This document shows positions 12,457-23,340 of a stretch of 64,000 bases of DNA, in pieces. The notes under the pieces are model-generated. The model worked only from the letters and a program-made list of their open reading frames with translations, ran no database searches and was not told the origin of the DNA. A program made the translations under genes and the position numbers. Position 1 is the first letter of the stretch. Every line of letters starts with the position of its first letter. Location: the NCBI GenBank assembly GCA_024500155.1, contig CM044859.1:48406003-48470002 (forward strand). Direction: 5' to 3'. Source of the stretch: Chenopodium formosanum. Lineage: Eukaryota > Streptophyta > Magnoliopsida > Caryophyllales > Amaranthaceae.

Positions 12457-12949
12457 AGGCATCACCGTAGGATCAATTTGATGAATTGGATTGTTATATT
12501 TCATCTTGACTTTTAATATGTTAATAGTTTTTATCCTATGTGACACACATCAAATCCTACAACACAGCACATTTTATCCTACATAGCGCAAAATCATAAT
12601 TTTATGTGGTACTCTATATTTTTTTAAAAATAACAAAATCCAATGTGGCACTCTAAAAACGCGGGAAAAAACTCCTCTTTAATTTTTTTTTTTTTTTTTG
12701 AGGCATCATCGTAGGATCAATTTGATGAATTGGATTGTTATATTTCATCTTGACTTTTATAATTTTAATATTTTAATAGTTTTTATCCTATGTGGCACAC
12801 ATCAAGTCCTACATAGCACATTTTATCCTACATAGCGCAAAATCATAATTTTATGTGGCGCTCTATATTTTTTTTAAAATAACAAAATCCAATGTGGCTC
12901 TCTAAAAACACGGAAAAAAACTTCCCTTTATATATATATATATATTAGA
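11941..12949 (-). mobile_element. Non-autonomous Helitron with precise termini
   Basis: On the reverse strand the element starts at 12949 with TCTAATATATATA, runs into AAAGGGAAG, and ends with CTAG at 11944-11941. Just inside the 3' end is the hairpin CCGTGC-ATC-GCACGG, followed by CTTCAT and CTAG. A 5' TC, 3' CTAG and a hairpin about 10 nt from the end are the defining Helitron features. The flanking bases are A (11940) and T (12950), the expected AT target, and removing the element joins two halves of the CACTA subterminal repeat. The 5' end region (about 250 bp) is tandemly duplicated inside, at about 12420-12680 and 12681-12949. Long A and T runs lie at 12122-12147 and 12419-12455. No Rep/helicase is present, so it would depend on another element. 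Confidence 0.8.
12041..12367 (-). pseudogene. RPA1-like OB-fold fragment inside the Helitron
   Basis: Two reverse-strand coding pieces can be read: 12367 to about 12229 (KNEYRVVQNTTVKGV, then FDFVQLQHLDKFRSN) and about 12115-12041 (VYHFVLQDVVGMVVNEVGD). This order and wording match the single-stranded-DNA-binding OB fold of plant replication protein A large-subunit-like proteins (DUF223/RPA1 type), which many plant Helitrons encode. A clean acceptor for the second piece is missing; a long T run sits where it should be. It is a fragment: the rest of the RPA-like protein and any Rep/helicase are absent. Identification rests on motif recall and was not searched. Confidence 0.65.
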
Positions 12950-13062
12950 TTCGTAACAGACAAAATATTTCCTGTTACAGATATTATATTATTTGTAACA
13001 GGCAAAATATTTCCTGTTACAGATATTATATTATTTGTAATAGGCATATTATGCCCGATACA
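12950..13062. repeat. CACTA subterminal repeats, right of the Helitron
   Basis: Three further units of TTTGTAACAGG and CCTGTTACAG type, spaced about 47 bp apart, continue the array cut by the Helitron. Confidence 0.75.
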
Positions 13063-14070
13063 AGTGAGGAGCCCAGCCCATGAGTCACTAATATTAGGGT
13101 TTCCTTACTCTCTAGCCGTCAAACATGCCCTCCCCCTCTTTTTACTCTCTCCTCACTCAATCGCTCTTTCTTTCTCTTTTCCTCACTCAATCTCTATTTC
13201 TCACTCTACTTCTAATCTTCTATCATCTCATTTTTTCAATTTAAATTCCTCAATTTTTGTTGCTTTACTCTCAAATTTGGTTTTATGTGGGATTTGTGGG
13301 TTTGTGAGGGTGGTGTTTATGGCCGAATCTGACGACTTTCTTTGTTAATAGCTTCATAGGTGTGAATTTCGTCGTGAAATCTAGTTTCGTGGTGGTGGGA
13401 TGGCTATTGGGCACTAGCACTATGCTTCACCGTGGCAAATTTACTCTTTAATGGTGCCTCTTCCTTCCGCACACAATACTTGCCTTCCTCTACCAGCATA
13501 TTCAGGTTATTTCAACCATTTGTTTATTTATTTTAGTCTGAATTTTTCTATTTCTCAGTTTTTAGATTATTTTGTAATTGTAAATATTTTCTGCGTTTTT
13601 TTGCTTCTTTATATAATTTTTCTAGGGTTTTACATTGTTTTTTCTGGTAATTGAGGTACTATATGGTTTGATTATGTTATGATTGTCAATTTTCTGCATT
13701 TTTATGTGTTCTTAAGTACGGATTTTAGGCTAATTTGTCGTTGATTTTGGGATTTTGAGATACTATCTGCTTTGGTCTAGAAGTTTCTCACAAATTTAGG
13801 ATATGCATGTTGGGTGTTATGATTGTTTTATATTTTCATTTTTTACTCAATTTTTTTTGTTAATCTTTTTATTTGAATTTTCTTCTTCCGATCTCTTGAA
13901 TTATTTGTGTTTGTTATTTTAGTGTTATTTCGTTATTTAATGAATATTGGTTTTGATGCTTATTTTACATTTTTGAACTTTGTCTTGATTTTTTGGATTA
14001 TTTGTGGTGTTTGAGATATTTCCTCCACCCTTCATCCTTCTTTCTACAAAACTAGAAAAAAAAATCATCA
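13063..14070. other. Leader-like, T-rich sequence upstream of the CRS2-like fragment
   Basis: No coding region is convincing. The part near 13070-13260 is rich in CT and includes ATTAGGGTTTCC, typical of plant 5' untranslated leaders. The remainder is T-rich like an intron. It may be the captured 5' region of the gene whose coding part begins at 14071. Confidence 0.4.
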
Positions 14071-14215
14071 ATGATGAGTGCAATTTCAGCTCCAAATAAT
14101 CTAATACCATTTTCAAAAACAACCCATTTGGGAGCAAAGCAGTTTGCTCCGAATAGTTTTCAGGTTTTTGTAATTAGTTCATCTTCGAACTCAAAAGAAA
14201 CCAGCCTTGGAGTAC

Positions 14216-15378
14216 TGACAGGGTAAAGTCGTATCCCCTAATCAAAAATAATTACCTAAATCTCTAACTAAAGTAGATAGGGAAATAGGGTCGAACTCCA
14301 CAGGAAACAGGTCTTTTTAATTCTAATTAATTATTATAATCTAAATTATCTAAGTAACCAATAATTTTAGGTATGAATTCTATACTACGAAGAATAAGTT
14401 TAGGGAGAAAAAAATCCATAATAAGGAAGCCTAGGGTCACAGGTTCACCAATAATTAATATTCCGGGATAGAACGAAGTAATTAATAATTAACAATACAT
14501 AGATAACATGATTAACAGGCTCTCGCAATTTATTAATCAACAAAGATCTAAGAGGCTCTCGCAATTTACTAAACCTAAGTTCCTATTAAAATTAGCCTTT
14601 AATATTAAATCAACATCTGCTCGATTCATCAATTCAATATTGCTAAACATTCACAATCAAATTACATCTGCTCGATTCATAATCTAATTGCAAAGAATTA
14701 AAACAATTCAATAGGAAATTATCGTGCAATATCAATAATCAATAATAACAAACTATCCCTTCATATTAATTATGGATCCCCATAAACCCTAGAATGGAAC
14801 TACTCACTAATCATCATAACTAAGCCAATCAAGTAAATAATTAAAAGCATAATCAATAAAGCAATTAAAATAGCTGAAATTAAAAGGGAAGAAATTGTAC
14901 CAAGAATAAATCTGGAATTAAAGGAAGTATTAAGAACAAAAGTTTGGAGAGAATTTAAGAGAGAGAAAAATACTAAGTAGAGAGAGAAAGTCTAAGAAAG
15001 AAGGTCCACTAATAATTCCGTACATAATCGTATTTAAACCTTTCCTAAAACAAGAATTAAAACTGAACTAATCATCTACTAAGAAAACACGCGCCCGATC
15101 GGGCCCGCCTTTTTACTGGATCGAGCCTACGCTCACCCGATCAAGCCTACGCTCACCCGATCCTGGGTTTCAAGAGTGGTCGTGTCCTTCTAGCTTCCGT
15201 AGTCGATCCATAAAGCCCGGGAAAATGCTTTAAGAGTGCAATTTCCTGTAAAATACAACTAAAACTACAAAAACACTAGAACACACAAATTAGTAATAAA
15301 AGTGGCCCGAAAGAGCCAAAAACACTACTAATAACGATCAAGGGACGGGGTAAAACACTATATAAAATGGACATATCA
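14216..15378 (-). mobile_element. Solo LTR of a Tat-type gypsy element with target duplication AGTAC
   Basis: The 1,163-bp segment begins TGACAGGG and ends ACATATCA on the plus strand and is flanked on both sides by AGTAC (14211-14215 and 15379-15383). It lies inside the coding sequence of the CRS2-like fragment. Read on the reverse strand it starts TGATATGTCCATTTTATATA, a form common to plant Tat-lineage LTRs. No internal region is present, so it is a solo LTR left by recombination between two LTRs. A GC-rich cluster of palindromic words lies at 15088-15190. Confidence 0.9.
15088..15190. repeat. Cluster of short palindromic GATCGGG-type words in the solo LTR
   Basis: In otherwise AT-rich DNA this 100-bp patch holds GCCCGATCGGGC (a perfect palindrome), GGATCGAGCC, and two copies of CTACGCTCACCCGATC. 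Comparable clusters with other words occur in the other gypsy LTRs of the window. Confidence 0.7.
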
Positions 15379-16060
15379 AGTACACCCCTTGGCTTATTGT
15401 TGGTCTTGGTAACCCTGGAAATAAATACCATAGAACTCACCATAATGTAATTTCTCTATCTTTTACACCTTTAATTATTGGATTTTTGATATTTTTTTGG
15501 TTTGTTTGTAGTTTGAATTTGATTGCATAGATTATTACCTTACTATTTTTATGTGGGTTTGTCCAATTTTGATATGTTTAGCTTGATGAGTAGATATTTT
15601 GTGTCAATATTTCATCTTTGTTTGGTTTCATGTTTTTTGTAGATTACCGTTGATATATATAGGTAGTTTGATTAATTTTTGGTTATGTGGGAATTTTTCT
15701 CAAGTAATTGGAGGATTGAATATAGCACATTTAATAAATTGTTAAATTGGAAATTTAGAATTCACATTTTTGTTGTTTTGTATATGTTGATAATTTGATA
15801 TGTAGGTCAATTTGGCAACTCAATGAATACGATGATCCTCCTCATTAAGTGAATTAACGATGAGTCTTTTACCGACTGCTATGTTTATGTTTATAGAGTA
15901 TATATGAAGAGTGATTTCATAAGCTCTAACACGCCTTTGTTATGTTCTAACCAGGTGGGATTTGAGATGATTGACAAGATCTCACAGTGCAGGTTCAATT
16001 GGGGAAGTACCTATTGTCTTGGCCAAACCTCAAGCATATATGAATTAAAGTGGGGAATCG

Positions 16061-16835
16061 GTATGCTCCTTAATCATTCTTTAATCTTTTAGCTGCTTGG
16101 TTGTGTTCCAGAGCTTGTTTTGACTATGAATGATTATTCTGTCTGCACTTTTGTGATTAAATGAATCATTATTATTTTCGATGTAATTGATACTTTGAAC
16201 ATGGGATCCCAAAGAGTTGAAGAATATCTTAAAAATAATATTCATCATAGATTCATAGATAAAGATCCTATTAATTTCAAAAAATTCTAATAAGCGTTAG
16301 TTTATTAAGATTACTATGCATATTTGCTTATTGCCTTAATGTTGTAGACTTGTAGCCACCCTTTTTTCCCTCCCTTTGATGGATTTTATGATTGGTGTTA
16401 AATAAAATTTCAAACAGGGTCTACTTTATGACAGTTTTAAGTAAGTGGGACAAATGAAGGGTCCATATATTTTTTACATTGGTAAAAATCCTACCGTAGA
16501 ATTGTCTTCCAGTCCAAATATTAGCATTAATAACGTGGCTGTTAATTTGTTGAATGATTCAGTATATAAAGCTTTGGTTGTTTGACTTCTGAGTTTGTAG
16601 CATCAATATTGCAGTATAAGCAGAGGAGTAAAATTGTGTTGTCTACTTGTCTTGTACTCGTAAGAGATAATATCAGTGTCTTATCTTACATATAAAACCG
16701 AAAAAAACTATGTAGCTTACCTTTTAAATGGCTGCCTTCTGATTTCTTACTGAAACCCACGTAGCTGCTTAAAATACCTTCACAACAGCTTCAAATGGTT
16801 GCTTTTTACCTATTGAAGTGATTTAATTTATTCAT
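16061..16835. other. Unassigned non-coding sequence between two gene fragments
   Basis: T-rich, intron-like sequence. No exon of the CRS2-like gene after GESV was recognised, and nothing else can be supported. Confidence 0.4.
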
Positions 16836-16836
16836 C

Positions 16837-17209
16837 ATGTCTCTGAGTTTTCCTAGGTTGTTCTTATATATGCTGCTCCTTTCCTTTCTTATGCCTCATT
16901 ATAGCGCAAGTTATTGTTTAGCATGTTTCTAAGTCGTCCTAGGTTGTTCTTATATATGCTGCTCTTTTCCTTTCTTAAACCTCATTGTAGCGCAAGTTAT
17001 TGTTTAGCATATGGCTCTAAAATCAGTTATAGTAGCCAAAGCACCTTACTATCTCCAAGGAAAGTTTTTGAGCTTGGATTCTTTACTCCTGATGAGAGGT
17101 TCAATAGAATCAGGTATTTGGGTGTATGGTATTACCGCTCCAATCCTAGGATAGTTGTATGGGTTGCTAATAGACAAAATCCTATTTTGGGTAACAATGG
17201 CTATGTTGT
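16837..17209 (+). pseudogene. G-type lectin S-receptor-like kinase fragment (signal peptide and part of B-lectin domain)
   Basis: An ATG at 16837 begins a hydrophobic signal peptide (MSLSFPRLFLYMLLLSF). An 86-bp direct duplication repeats it from 16922 (SRPRLFLYMLLFSFL), which shifts the frame because 86 is not a multiple of three. From the second copy the frame runs on through SSQSTLLSPRKVFELGFFTP and YLGVWYYRSNPRIVVWVANR, the start of the bulb-type (mannose-binding) lectin domain of G-type lectin receptor kinases. It ends at NGYV before a GTAAGT. The S-locus glycoprotein, PAN, transmembrane and kinase parts are all missing. In this family these parts are normally in one large exon, so the end is more likely a capture breakpoint than a true intron. 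It cannot make a receptor. Confidence 0.85.
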
Positions 17210-17639
17210 AAGTAAAAGCATTTCATTAACTTGTTTTGGTTCTCTCTTCTTTTCTTTTATCAAATGGTATCTAAGAAAAAGGAAAATGGTGTTAACACCC
17301 TCTTTCTCCTTTCTTTAAACCTTGCTTTCTAGATACGTCCTTTTTGTTAGGTAGTTGTTCATGGAAGTTCCTCTCTAATTAAGCTCTCTTTGTAGATAAA
17401 TAGCTGAAGTCTTGTATCTTTGTCATATTCTGAACTGTAGGTGTGTCATCTTATCATTTTATTGATTATGAATTTTATTTTTTTTCTCCATATTAAACTC
17501 TTCTAAAATTACTCATAATTTTTTTTTCTTAATATTTGCTCTTAATTTGACTTGCAGTTCAAAGATTATGACTCAAAGTATTAGTGTTTGTCAATCACTC
17601 AAATTTTAAGTATAACTTCTATTTTTAATTGGATACCAG
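17210..17639. other. Unassigned AT-rich sequence before the gypsy LTR
   Basis: No gene or repeat is recognised. The last five bases, ACCAG (17635-17639), would be the target duplication of the LTR element that follows; no partner was found. Confidence 0.4.
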
Positions 17640-20130
17640 TGACAAGGGAATAAACACGTTGTCAATTGTCTATCCCTAGATCAAATACAATTTATACAAC
17701 CTAAACAAACCTAATATGAGTATAAGGCAAGCATAGGGGTCGAACCACAGAGAACGGATAAACACCACCAAATGTTATGATAAATAAACTAAAGTCTAAA
17801 GATGCTAAAACAAGAAATAAAACATTAAGGAAAATGGTTTAGATATAGCATTCACTTGAACATAAACAAAGGCATAGAAATTGAATTAATTATGAACTAA
17901 ACATGCTCGAATATCGAAATAAAGGATCCAATCTAGCCGCCTTCCGGGGTCAATTGGCTTCTCCTAACATAGTCTCTATGTTTCCACATTAGAACCATAT
18001 ACTAGGAGGTACTATTAAATAACAATCGATAGTAATGAACCTTAACTAAGTCAACTTCCGTTTCTTGTTAGCAAAGATTCACCTTTAATCAACCAACAAT
18101 GTGCACTTGCAAGAAGATTAAAGAATATCAAGCATATAAAGACTTTAATCACAAATAAATCAATTCTAAACCCTAGAACATGCTCAAGGTCCAACTACAC
18201 CACAACCATCCCCTTATTGGGGAAATTACTCACTAATCATGTTAATAACAAGATTAATTAACAAACAATCAAGGATAAACATGATTAACAAGCAATACCA
18301 ATAACTAAAATAATAATCAAAATAAAACAAATAAAATTGAGGAGAGAGAGTAAGAGATTGCTCATTAATTGAAGATGAAGGTCTACAAAGGATTGAACAA
18401 GCTCCTTCTTCAAAATCCAAGTTCATTAATGAAGAAAATCCCACTCTCTCTACCAATGAAGACTAATCCTAACCTAACCTAAAACTAATTAGAGAGAAGA
18501 ATAGATAGTTATTGAGTGTCCTCTAAATTACCCCCAAAATGGGTATTTATACTAACTTAATAAAACTAGGAAAAATAGAAAAGGAAAATAGAAAAAAATA
18601 AATTATAAAGGAAAAGTCAAAAAAATCAGAAACTAAAATAAAAATAAAAATAAAAGAAAGAAAAGAAGAAAAAGGGAAAAGAAAAAAAATAAAAATAAAA
18701 GAAAAACAAAACCCACAAATTCCCCCAAAAACCATCCGACCCCATTTCCCCTTTCGAAATTCATGGCAGCTTCAATATTCATCATCGAACAACCATCATC
18801 AATGGCTCAAAATCATCACCGACATCTTCATCAACCAGCAATCAATCAAGGCCGTTCAATTTTCATTAAAACTCGCGTGAGAAGCTCGTGAAATGGTTCG
18901 ATTGAACCGGTGGCTGGTTCGACCGAACTACGGGGTTGGTTCGGTCGAACCAAGGGTATGTTCGACTACTCCTCTTCGAATAACAAAACCCACAAAGTCT
19001 CTGACTCGAAGTTCGGCCGAACATTCATTGATTTGCTCGAACTTGATTAATTTGCTAATTGTTCTGATTTTTGGGTCGATTGGTTGCTTAATTGGTGGTG
19101 GTTGTTGACGGTGGTGCAGGTGCGCTGATTGTTGTTGTTGTGAGGTGAATTGGAGCAGGGGATAGGAATGCGTGGCTGGTTTGGGCAGTTGCGGCTGCGC
19201 GTGAAGGTGGTGGTTAGTGCTGGTGTGTGATTGCTGTTGTTGTGAGGTGAATTGGATGCGTGGCTGCTCTGTTTGCGGCAGCTGGTGGTGGCGAATTGTT
19301 GCTGGTTTGTGGGAACGGTGGCCGATGGCGTTGGTTGCAGCTATTGATTAGTTTGGTGGGCTGCTGGGTGGCTGGGTGGCTGGTGTAGTGGGTTGTTGGT
19401 GTTGTGAGGTGGTGGTAAGGTGAGAGCAGTGGGTGTGATGCGTGAGTGAAGGAGAGGGAGCAGGGGTTGCTAGGGGTTGCTTGGGGTGGTGTAGGATAAT
19501 GAAGGGTGCGGTGATGGGTAAGGGGCAGCAGGTTTGTTTGGCGTTTGACTCAACTTGGAACCCGAACCCACTTGACATAAAACCCGAACCCCTACACACA
19601 AAACCAAAGGAAGGAATTGGGAAAAAGAATAAGAATAAAATAAAATGAAAATAAATAAAGGACGAAATAAAACAAAACCAGGTCAAATAAAATAGAAATA
19701 AATAAAATAGAAATAAATAAAATAAAATAGAAAAAGAGAAATAACACTAAACTAATAAAAATTAAATAAAACTGTACAAGTAAATAAAATCAAATAATTA
19801 ACGAAATAAACTTAAAACTAATAAAAACTAAACAAAAACTATATAACAAAAGAAAGTAAAATAAAATAACAAAATAAACATAAAGCTAATTAAAACTATG
19901 AAAGTAACAAAGGAAAGGAACGAAATAAAATAAAACGAAAGCAAATAAAATAAGAAAATAAACTAATTCTAATAAAAACTACGAAAAGAACATAAAACAC
20001 GACAAAATTACCAAAATAAACAAGAAATGTTATTAAGAGAAAACAAGAGAAAGAAAGAGAAAAAAAGGGAAAATAAACACGAAAATAACCTAAACACTAC
20101 CCCTAGGAGTGACATAAATGTCACTTATCA
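17640..20130 (-). repeat. LTR (3') of a Tat-type Ty3-gypsy element
   Basis: The segment starts TGACAAGGG and ends GTCACTTATCA on the plus strand. Read on the reverse strand it starts TGATAAGTGACATTTATG, whose first bases include the inverted repeat GTGACAT/ATGTCAC. Immediately outside, on the reverse strand, is GCCTGGGGGAATT, a polypurine tract as expected before a 3' LTR. Its length is about 2.49 kb. The interior continues to the right, so this is not a solo LTR. Confidence 0.75.
18895..19045. repeat. Cluster of GGTTCG/CGAACC palindromic words in the LTR
   Basis: Five or six gapped palindromes of the form GTTCG-N-CGAAC occur within 150 bp (for example GGTTCGGTCGAACC, GTTCGGCCGAAC). They form a GC-rich island inside AT-rich LTR sequence. 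Confidence 0.7.
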
Positions 20131-23100
20131 AATTCCCCCAGGCTAAACCTTTGCTCGTTCTCGAGCAAAGCTAAGGCAAAATAGAACAAGATGGAATTAT
20201 TGAAAGAAAAAGATACAAAATAGAAACAAAGAGAAAGAATGTACACTAACTCACTGTCGTAGGAATCACGGTTGTTTTTAGGTACAACAAGCCCTTAAAA
20301 CCCCAAAGTCGCTTATGAGGACGAGTGAGGTCACGTGAGGGTTTCCTAAGAGCTTAACCCACAACTCTTGACAAAAACCAAAGCAAGGCAACAAAAGAAA
20401 AAGAAAAAGAAACATGAAAACAAAGAGCAAAACACAAGTTCATATATGGACAAGAGATAGGGACAAGTACTAGTGAATGCAAACCTTTCTAAATAGACAA
20501 ATGTATGCACGTTCCAAGATGTCAATGGTTGATTGAAACATAAGACATGCTAAGAATAGAGAACTACTTAGGACTCAATCCACCCTAGCCCCAACCAATC
20601 GGGCCACGTTCTCTCCACTAGCTTCAAATTAACCCTTAAGCTAGCTTCTCAAGATTCCACGAAGGAACCGAAAAAAGATAAAGAAATGAAAAACTTTGAG
20701 AAGGTAATCCCGACGTCTCAACTATGCATACTCTTTCCATAGGTTTGAAGTCTATCTCCCTCCACCGTTCTTTTGACCTAACCCACTAGAGTCCAAGGGT
20801 CTTTTTATTGGCTGTAACGTAGGGCTAAGGGTTAAGGCGGGGTAAAAATTTAAATTTTAAAATTTGGTGATATTTCCTAAGTGAAGCAAAAAGTGCGGCC
20901 GACACTCAAAAACAACTAAAGAAGTCACTAAATATCAAACAAAAATACCAAAAATGCCATTCCCCCAAGCTTATTCAACACAAACACACAAAATATACAA
21001 AATGAAGGAACGATCCCCCAAGCTTGAACAAAGCATTGTCCTTAATGCTTAAACTAGGGAAGAAAACGAAACCATCGAAAATATTTTTGTTCTTTTGTTT
21101 CTTTTCCAATTTTTTTTCTTTTTTTTTTTACTTTATTCATTGTCCTTGCCTTTTTAACTTTGGACGGCTTTTTCTTGAAACTTCACTTGATTTTCATAAA
21201 TTTGCCTCATTCTTTACAAGTTCAACTCTAACCAAATCTCAAAGTGCTTCTTGTTTATGATCAACAGTCTTAAAACTCAAACCTCACATGCCAATGCTTC
21301 ACTAACTATAAGGGTTGGTTAACATAGGCCATTTAAGTTCGTAACATGGTTTAAACAAGAGCGGGAAACATAAGCTCAAATTGGTTAGCAAGTTGGTTTA
21401 TGCAAAATACAAAATCAAATTTGTAACAAAACAAAAAGAAGATAAAGAAAAAAAAATGAGAAAGAAGTGCCCTTTTCCTCCCCTATAGTGCTTCGGTCAC
21501 GATCTTGGGAGCTATAAGTCAAAACAAGGATTAAGACATGCATAGCTAAGGATCCAAATGCGCCACACAACAAAGTGATGAAGACTAGAACAATGTTACC
21601 TCACACGGGATTATAACTAAGCAAATACCAACTAAGGGTGCCAAATCCACATAGAGAGCAACACCATCTTACCACATACCCGCGAACTAGGGCTTAATGG
21701 ATTCCTAAAAGTTCTTAACCCGGCTACCTTAGAATGTAATTTCCTAGAGTCAACCAATGACACTCTCAAATCGTGCACACATTAATCACTTAGGAAGAAA
21801 GGCATTCAAGAGTAAACAAATCCAAAAGATATAATGTCCAATTAAGAATAAACAAAGCACAATTTTGCTAAACTTGCCTTGAAGTAAACAAAAATCTTTT
21901 TGGATTTTCCAAAAGCATGAAAAACATGGAAATGCACATCACGTGCATGACATATATGAATCAACATCTCACCAAACATGATAGAATACCCTCCCCCAAG
22001 CTTGAATGAAACCAAGCTCTCAAATCACTATCAATGAACCAAGGAGGGGAAAACAAGGAATAATTAATCCAACATTACCAACACATGATCTTCAAGTCAC
22101 AATAAGTAAGAGAAAGAGGGAAAAGAAGGATATTACCGGATATGGGATAAATGCAAAATCACACAAAAAACCCGAAATAACCTCATGTGAGCCATAATCT
22201 CTACAAATAAGGCTTGAATTCCACATGATAGGTAAGTTGAGGCACATTTCCTTGATTCTTGATCATCACCAATGCGCAAGAGTATATCAAGTTGTGTACC
22301 TAGCGAGGAACACAAACACGTCCATGTGAGAAAATCTAATCTAAAAACAAAAGAAAATGAAAGCAATAAAACACGGGTTACTTCCCGTAAAGGCTTGTTT
22401 AACGTCTAAGTGAGACCGCTCTAAGAAATAATAATTCAACGCACGCAAGAGCTTGTCAAATGCAGTACTACACATTTCATGGGGGTGTAAATAGGCAAAT
22501 AACGGAATGAGAACGTGTAACAAAATCATTGCACGCAAGTGAAGAGGGAGATGCCAAAAGAAAGAAGAAGAAGGATCGAAAGGAAACTCAAGAAAGTAAG
22601 AAGTAGAAGAAGGAAAAGAATAGTGAAAAGAAAAGGAAAAAGGCAAATCCTCATCACATAATTTTTTTTTGACAAAATTCCTCTCTTCCTCGATGATGAT
22701 GGAATGAGGGACATGAAAATCATCCATAGAGGGCGGCTTCCCAATAGGCTGTTTGAGATAGGAAGGGAGAGAAGTAGGGTAAGGAAGGATGTGGTCGAAC
22801 TTTAGAGAAAAAGGGGTATGAGAAACGGGAAAAGGGGTAGCTACTCCCTCACCACAAGGTCTCACATCACCAATGAGGGCATGAAAATCAATCATAGCAT
22901 CCTCAAATGAAGGGCACTCACGATCTACACCTCCCTCAAGCTCAAAAACTCCAAGGGAGTCAACCTTATCCTCCTTTTCACCACAATAGACAACCTTTCC
23001 TTCAACTATCTCAAAACCCAAGGTACTAAAATCGTGCATGAATGGAGGTAGATTCATCTCAAACTCATCTAAGTCCGAAGAAGCGTTCTCGATGAAATCA

Positions 23101-23340
23101 TCCAATAATCTATAAGTCCTCATATGACTCTCGAAAAATATGTGGGACATTACCTCAAAAGAGTCTATATACTCATAGATTGAAGGGTCACAAACATACA
23201 CTTGAGACTCATCAAGATGGGAAGAAGGATTAGGATTTTCAAAATCAACATTCTTTTCATTTTCAACTCCTTTACCATCACTCGAATGCTCTCTAATAAG
23301 ATCCTCACTCATATGGGGAAGAGAAGCTTGTGAATTTCTG
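20131..23340 (-). mobile_element. 3' interior of the Tat-type gypsy element, 5'-truncated
   Basis: On the reverse strand this runs from a small open frame through non-coding DNA to the polypurine tract next to the LTR at 20130. It contains blocks I recognise from many plant Tat elements: TTCCCCCAGGCTAAACCTTTG next to the LTR in split form, and the ACGGGAAGTAACCCG block near 22370. No protease, reverse transcriptase or integrase is present. The right edge meets MULE coding sequence near 23305-23340 without an LTR or target duplication, so the 5' half of the element was lost, probably together with neighbouring DNA. Confidence 0.6.
22341..23312 (-). CDS. 323-residue open frame of the gypsy 3' interior, function unknown
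   Basis: This is an uninterrupted reverse-strand frame, acidic in its first 150 residues (YEYIDSFEVMSHIFFESH, SSDLDEFEMNLPPFMHDF) and Phe/Ser-rich later, ending in a translated version of the conserved DVKQAFTGSNP block. I do not recognise a domain. Frames like this lie between integrase and the 3' LTR in Tat/Athila-lineage elements, and their role is not known. The ATG at 23312 is close to the junction with MULE sequence, so the true N-terminus may be missing. It is more likely transposon-derived than a host gene. Confidence 0.45.
   Translation of the reverse strand: MSEDLIREHSSDGKGVENEKNVDFENPNPSSHLDESQVYVCDPSIYEYIDSFEVMSHIFFESHMRTYRLLDDFIENASSDLDEFEMNLPPFMHDFSTLGFEIVEGKVVYCGEKEDKVDSLGVFELEGGVDRECPSFEDAMIDFHALIGDVRPCGEGVATPFPVSHTPFSLKFDHILPYPTSLPSYLKQPIGKPPSMDDFHVPHSIIIEEERNFVKKKLCDEDLPFSFSFHYSFPSSTSYFLEFPFDPSSSFFWHLPLHLRAMILLHVLIPLFAYLHPHEMCSTAFDKLLRALNYYFLERSHLDVKQAFTGSNPCFIAFIFFCF

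Larger units (their letters stand above)
14071..16060 (+). pseudogene. Chloroplast peptidyl-tRNA hydrolase / CRS2-like gene fragment
   Basis: The first piece (14071-14215) starts ATGATGAGTGCA and encodes a Ser/Asn-rich, acid-poor stretch (SAISAPNNLIPFSKTTHLGA) typical of a chloroplast transit peptide. After a solo LTR it continues at 15384-15446 with WLIVGLGNPGNKYH, the signature of the peptidyl-tRNA hydrolase fold (Asn of GNPG, His of the following block). After an intron, exon 15955-16060 gives VGFEMIDKIS and EVPIVLAKPQAYMN. In plants this family includes the chloroplast splicing factor CRS2 and organellar peptidyl-tRNA hydrolases. Damage: LTR insertion, a one-base shift between the first two pieces, loss of about 50 bases between ISQ and GSIGEVP, and TAA at 16046-16048. 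The C-terminal half is absent. It is a dead fragment, probably captured by the surrounding transposon. Confidence 0.85.
11785..17639. mobile_element. Second CACTA-type element (left end) carrying gene fragments
   Basis: Exactly where the MULE frame stops, the sequence reads CACTAGTGGAAGAATTG (11785 on), a CACTA-type terminus. It is followed by subterminal words CGTAACGG and CCGTTACA in both orientations. A matching right end (an inverted CTTCCACTAGTG) was not found up to the point where the MULE resumes near 23340, so the element is truncated or its end was lost. Inside lie a Helitron, a CRS2-like gene fragment with a solo LTR, and a lectin receptor kinase fragment. Capture of host pieces is well known for CACTA elements. 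That these fragments belong to this element is inferred from position only. Confidence 0.6.

Noticed and set aside
13064..13348. 94-residue plus-strand open frame as a host gene
   Set aside because: It is CT-rich leader-like sequence with low-complexity Ser/Leu composition and no recognisable domain.
22341..23312. Host gene for the 323-residue reverse-strand frame
   Set aside because: It lies between gypsy interior markers and ends in the translated ACGGGAAGTAACCCG block of retroelements, so it is annotated as an element frame of unknown role.
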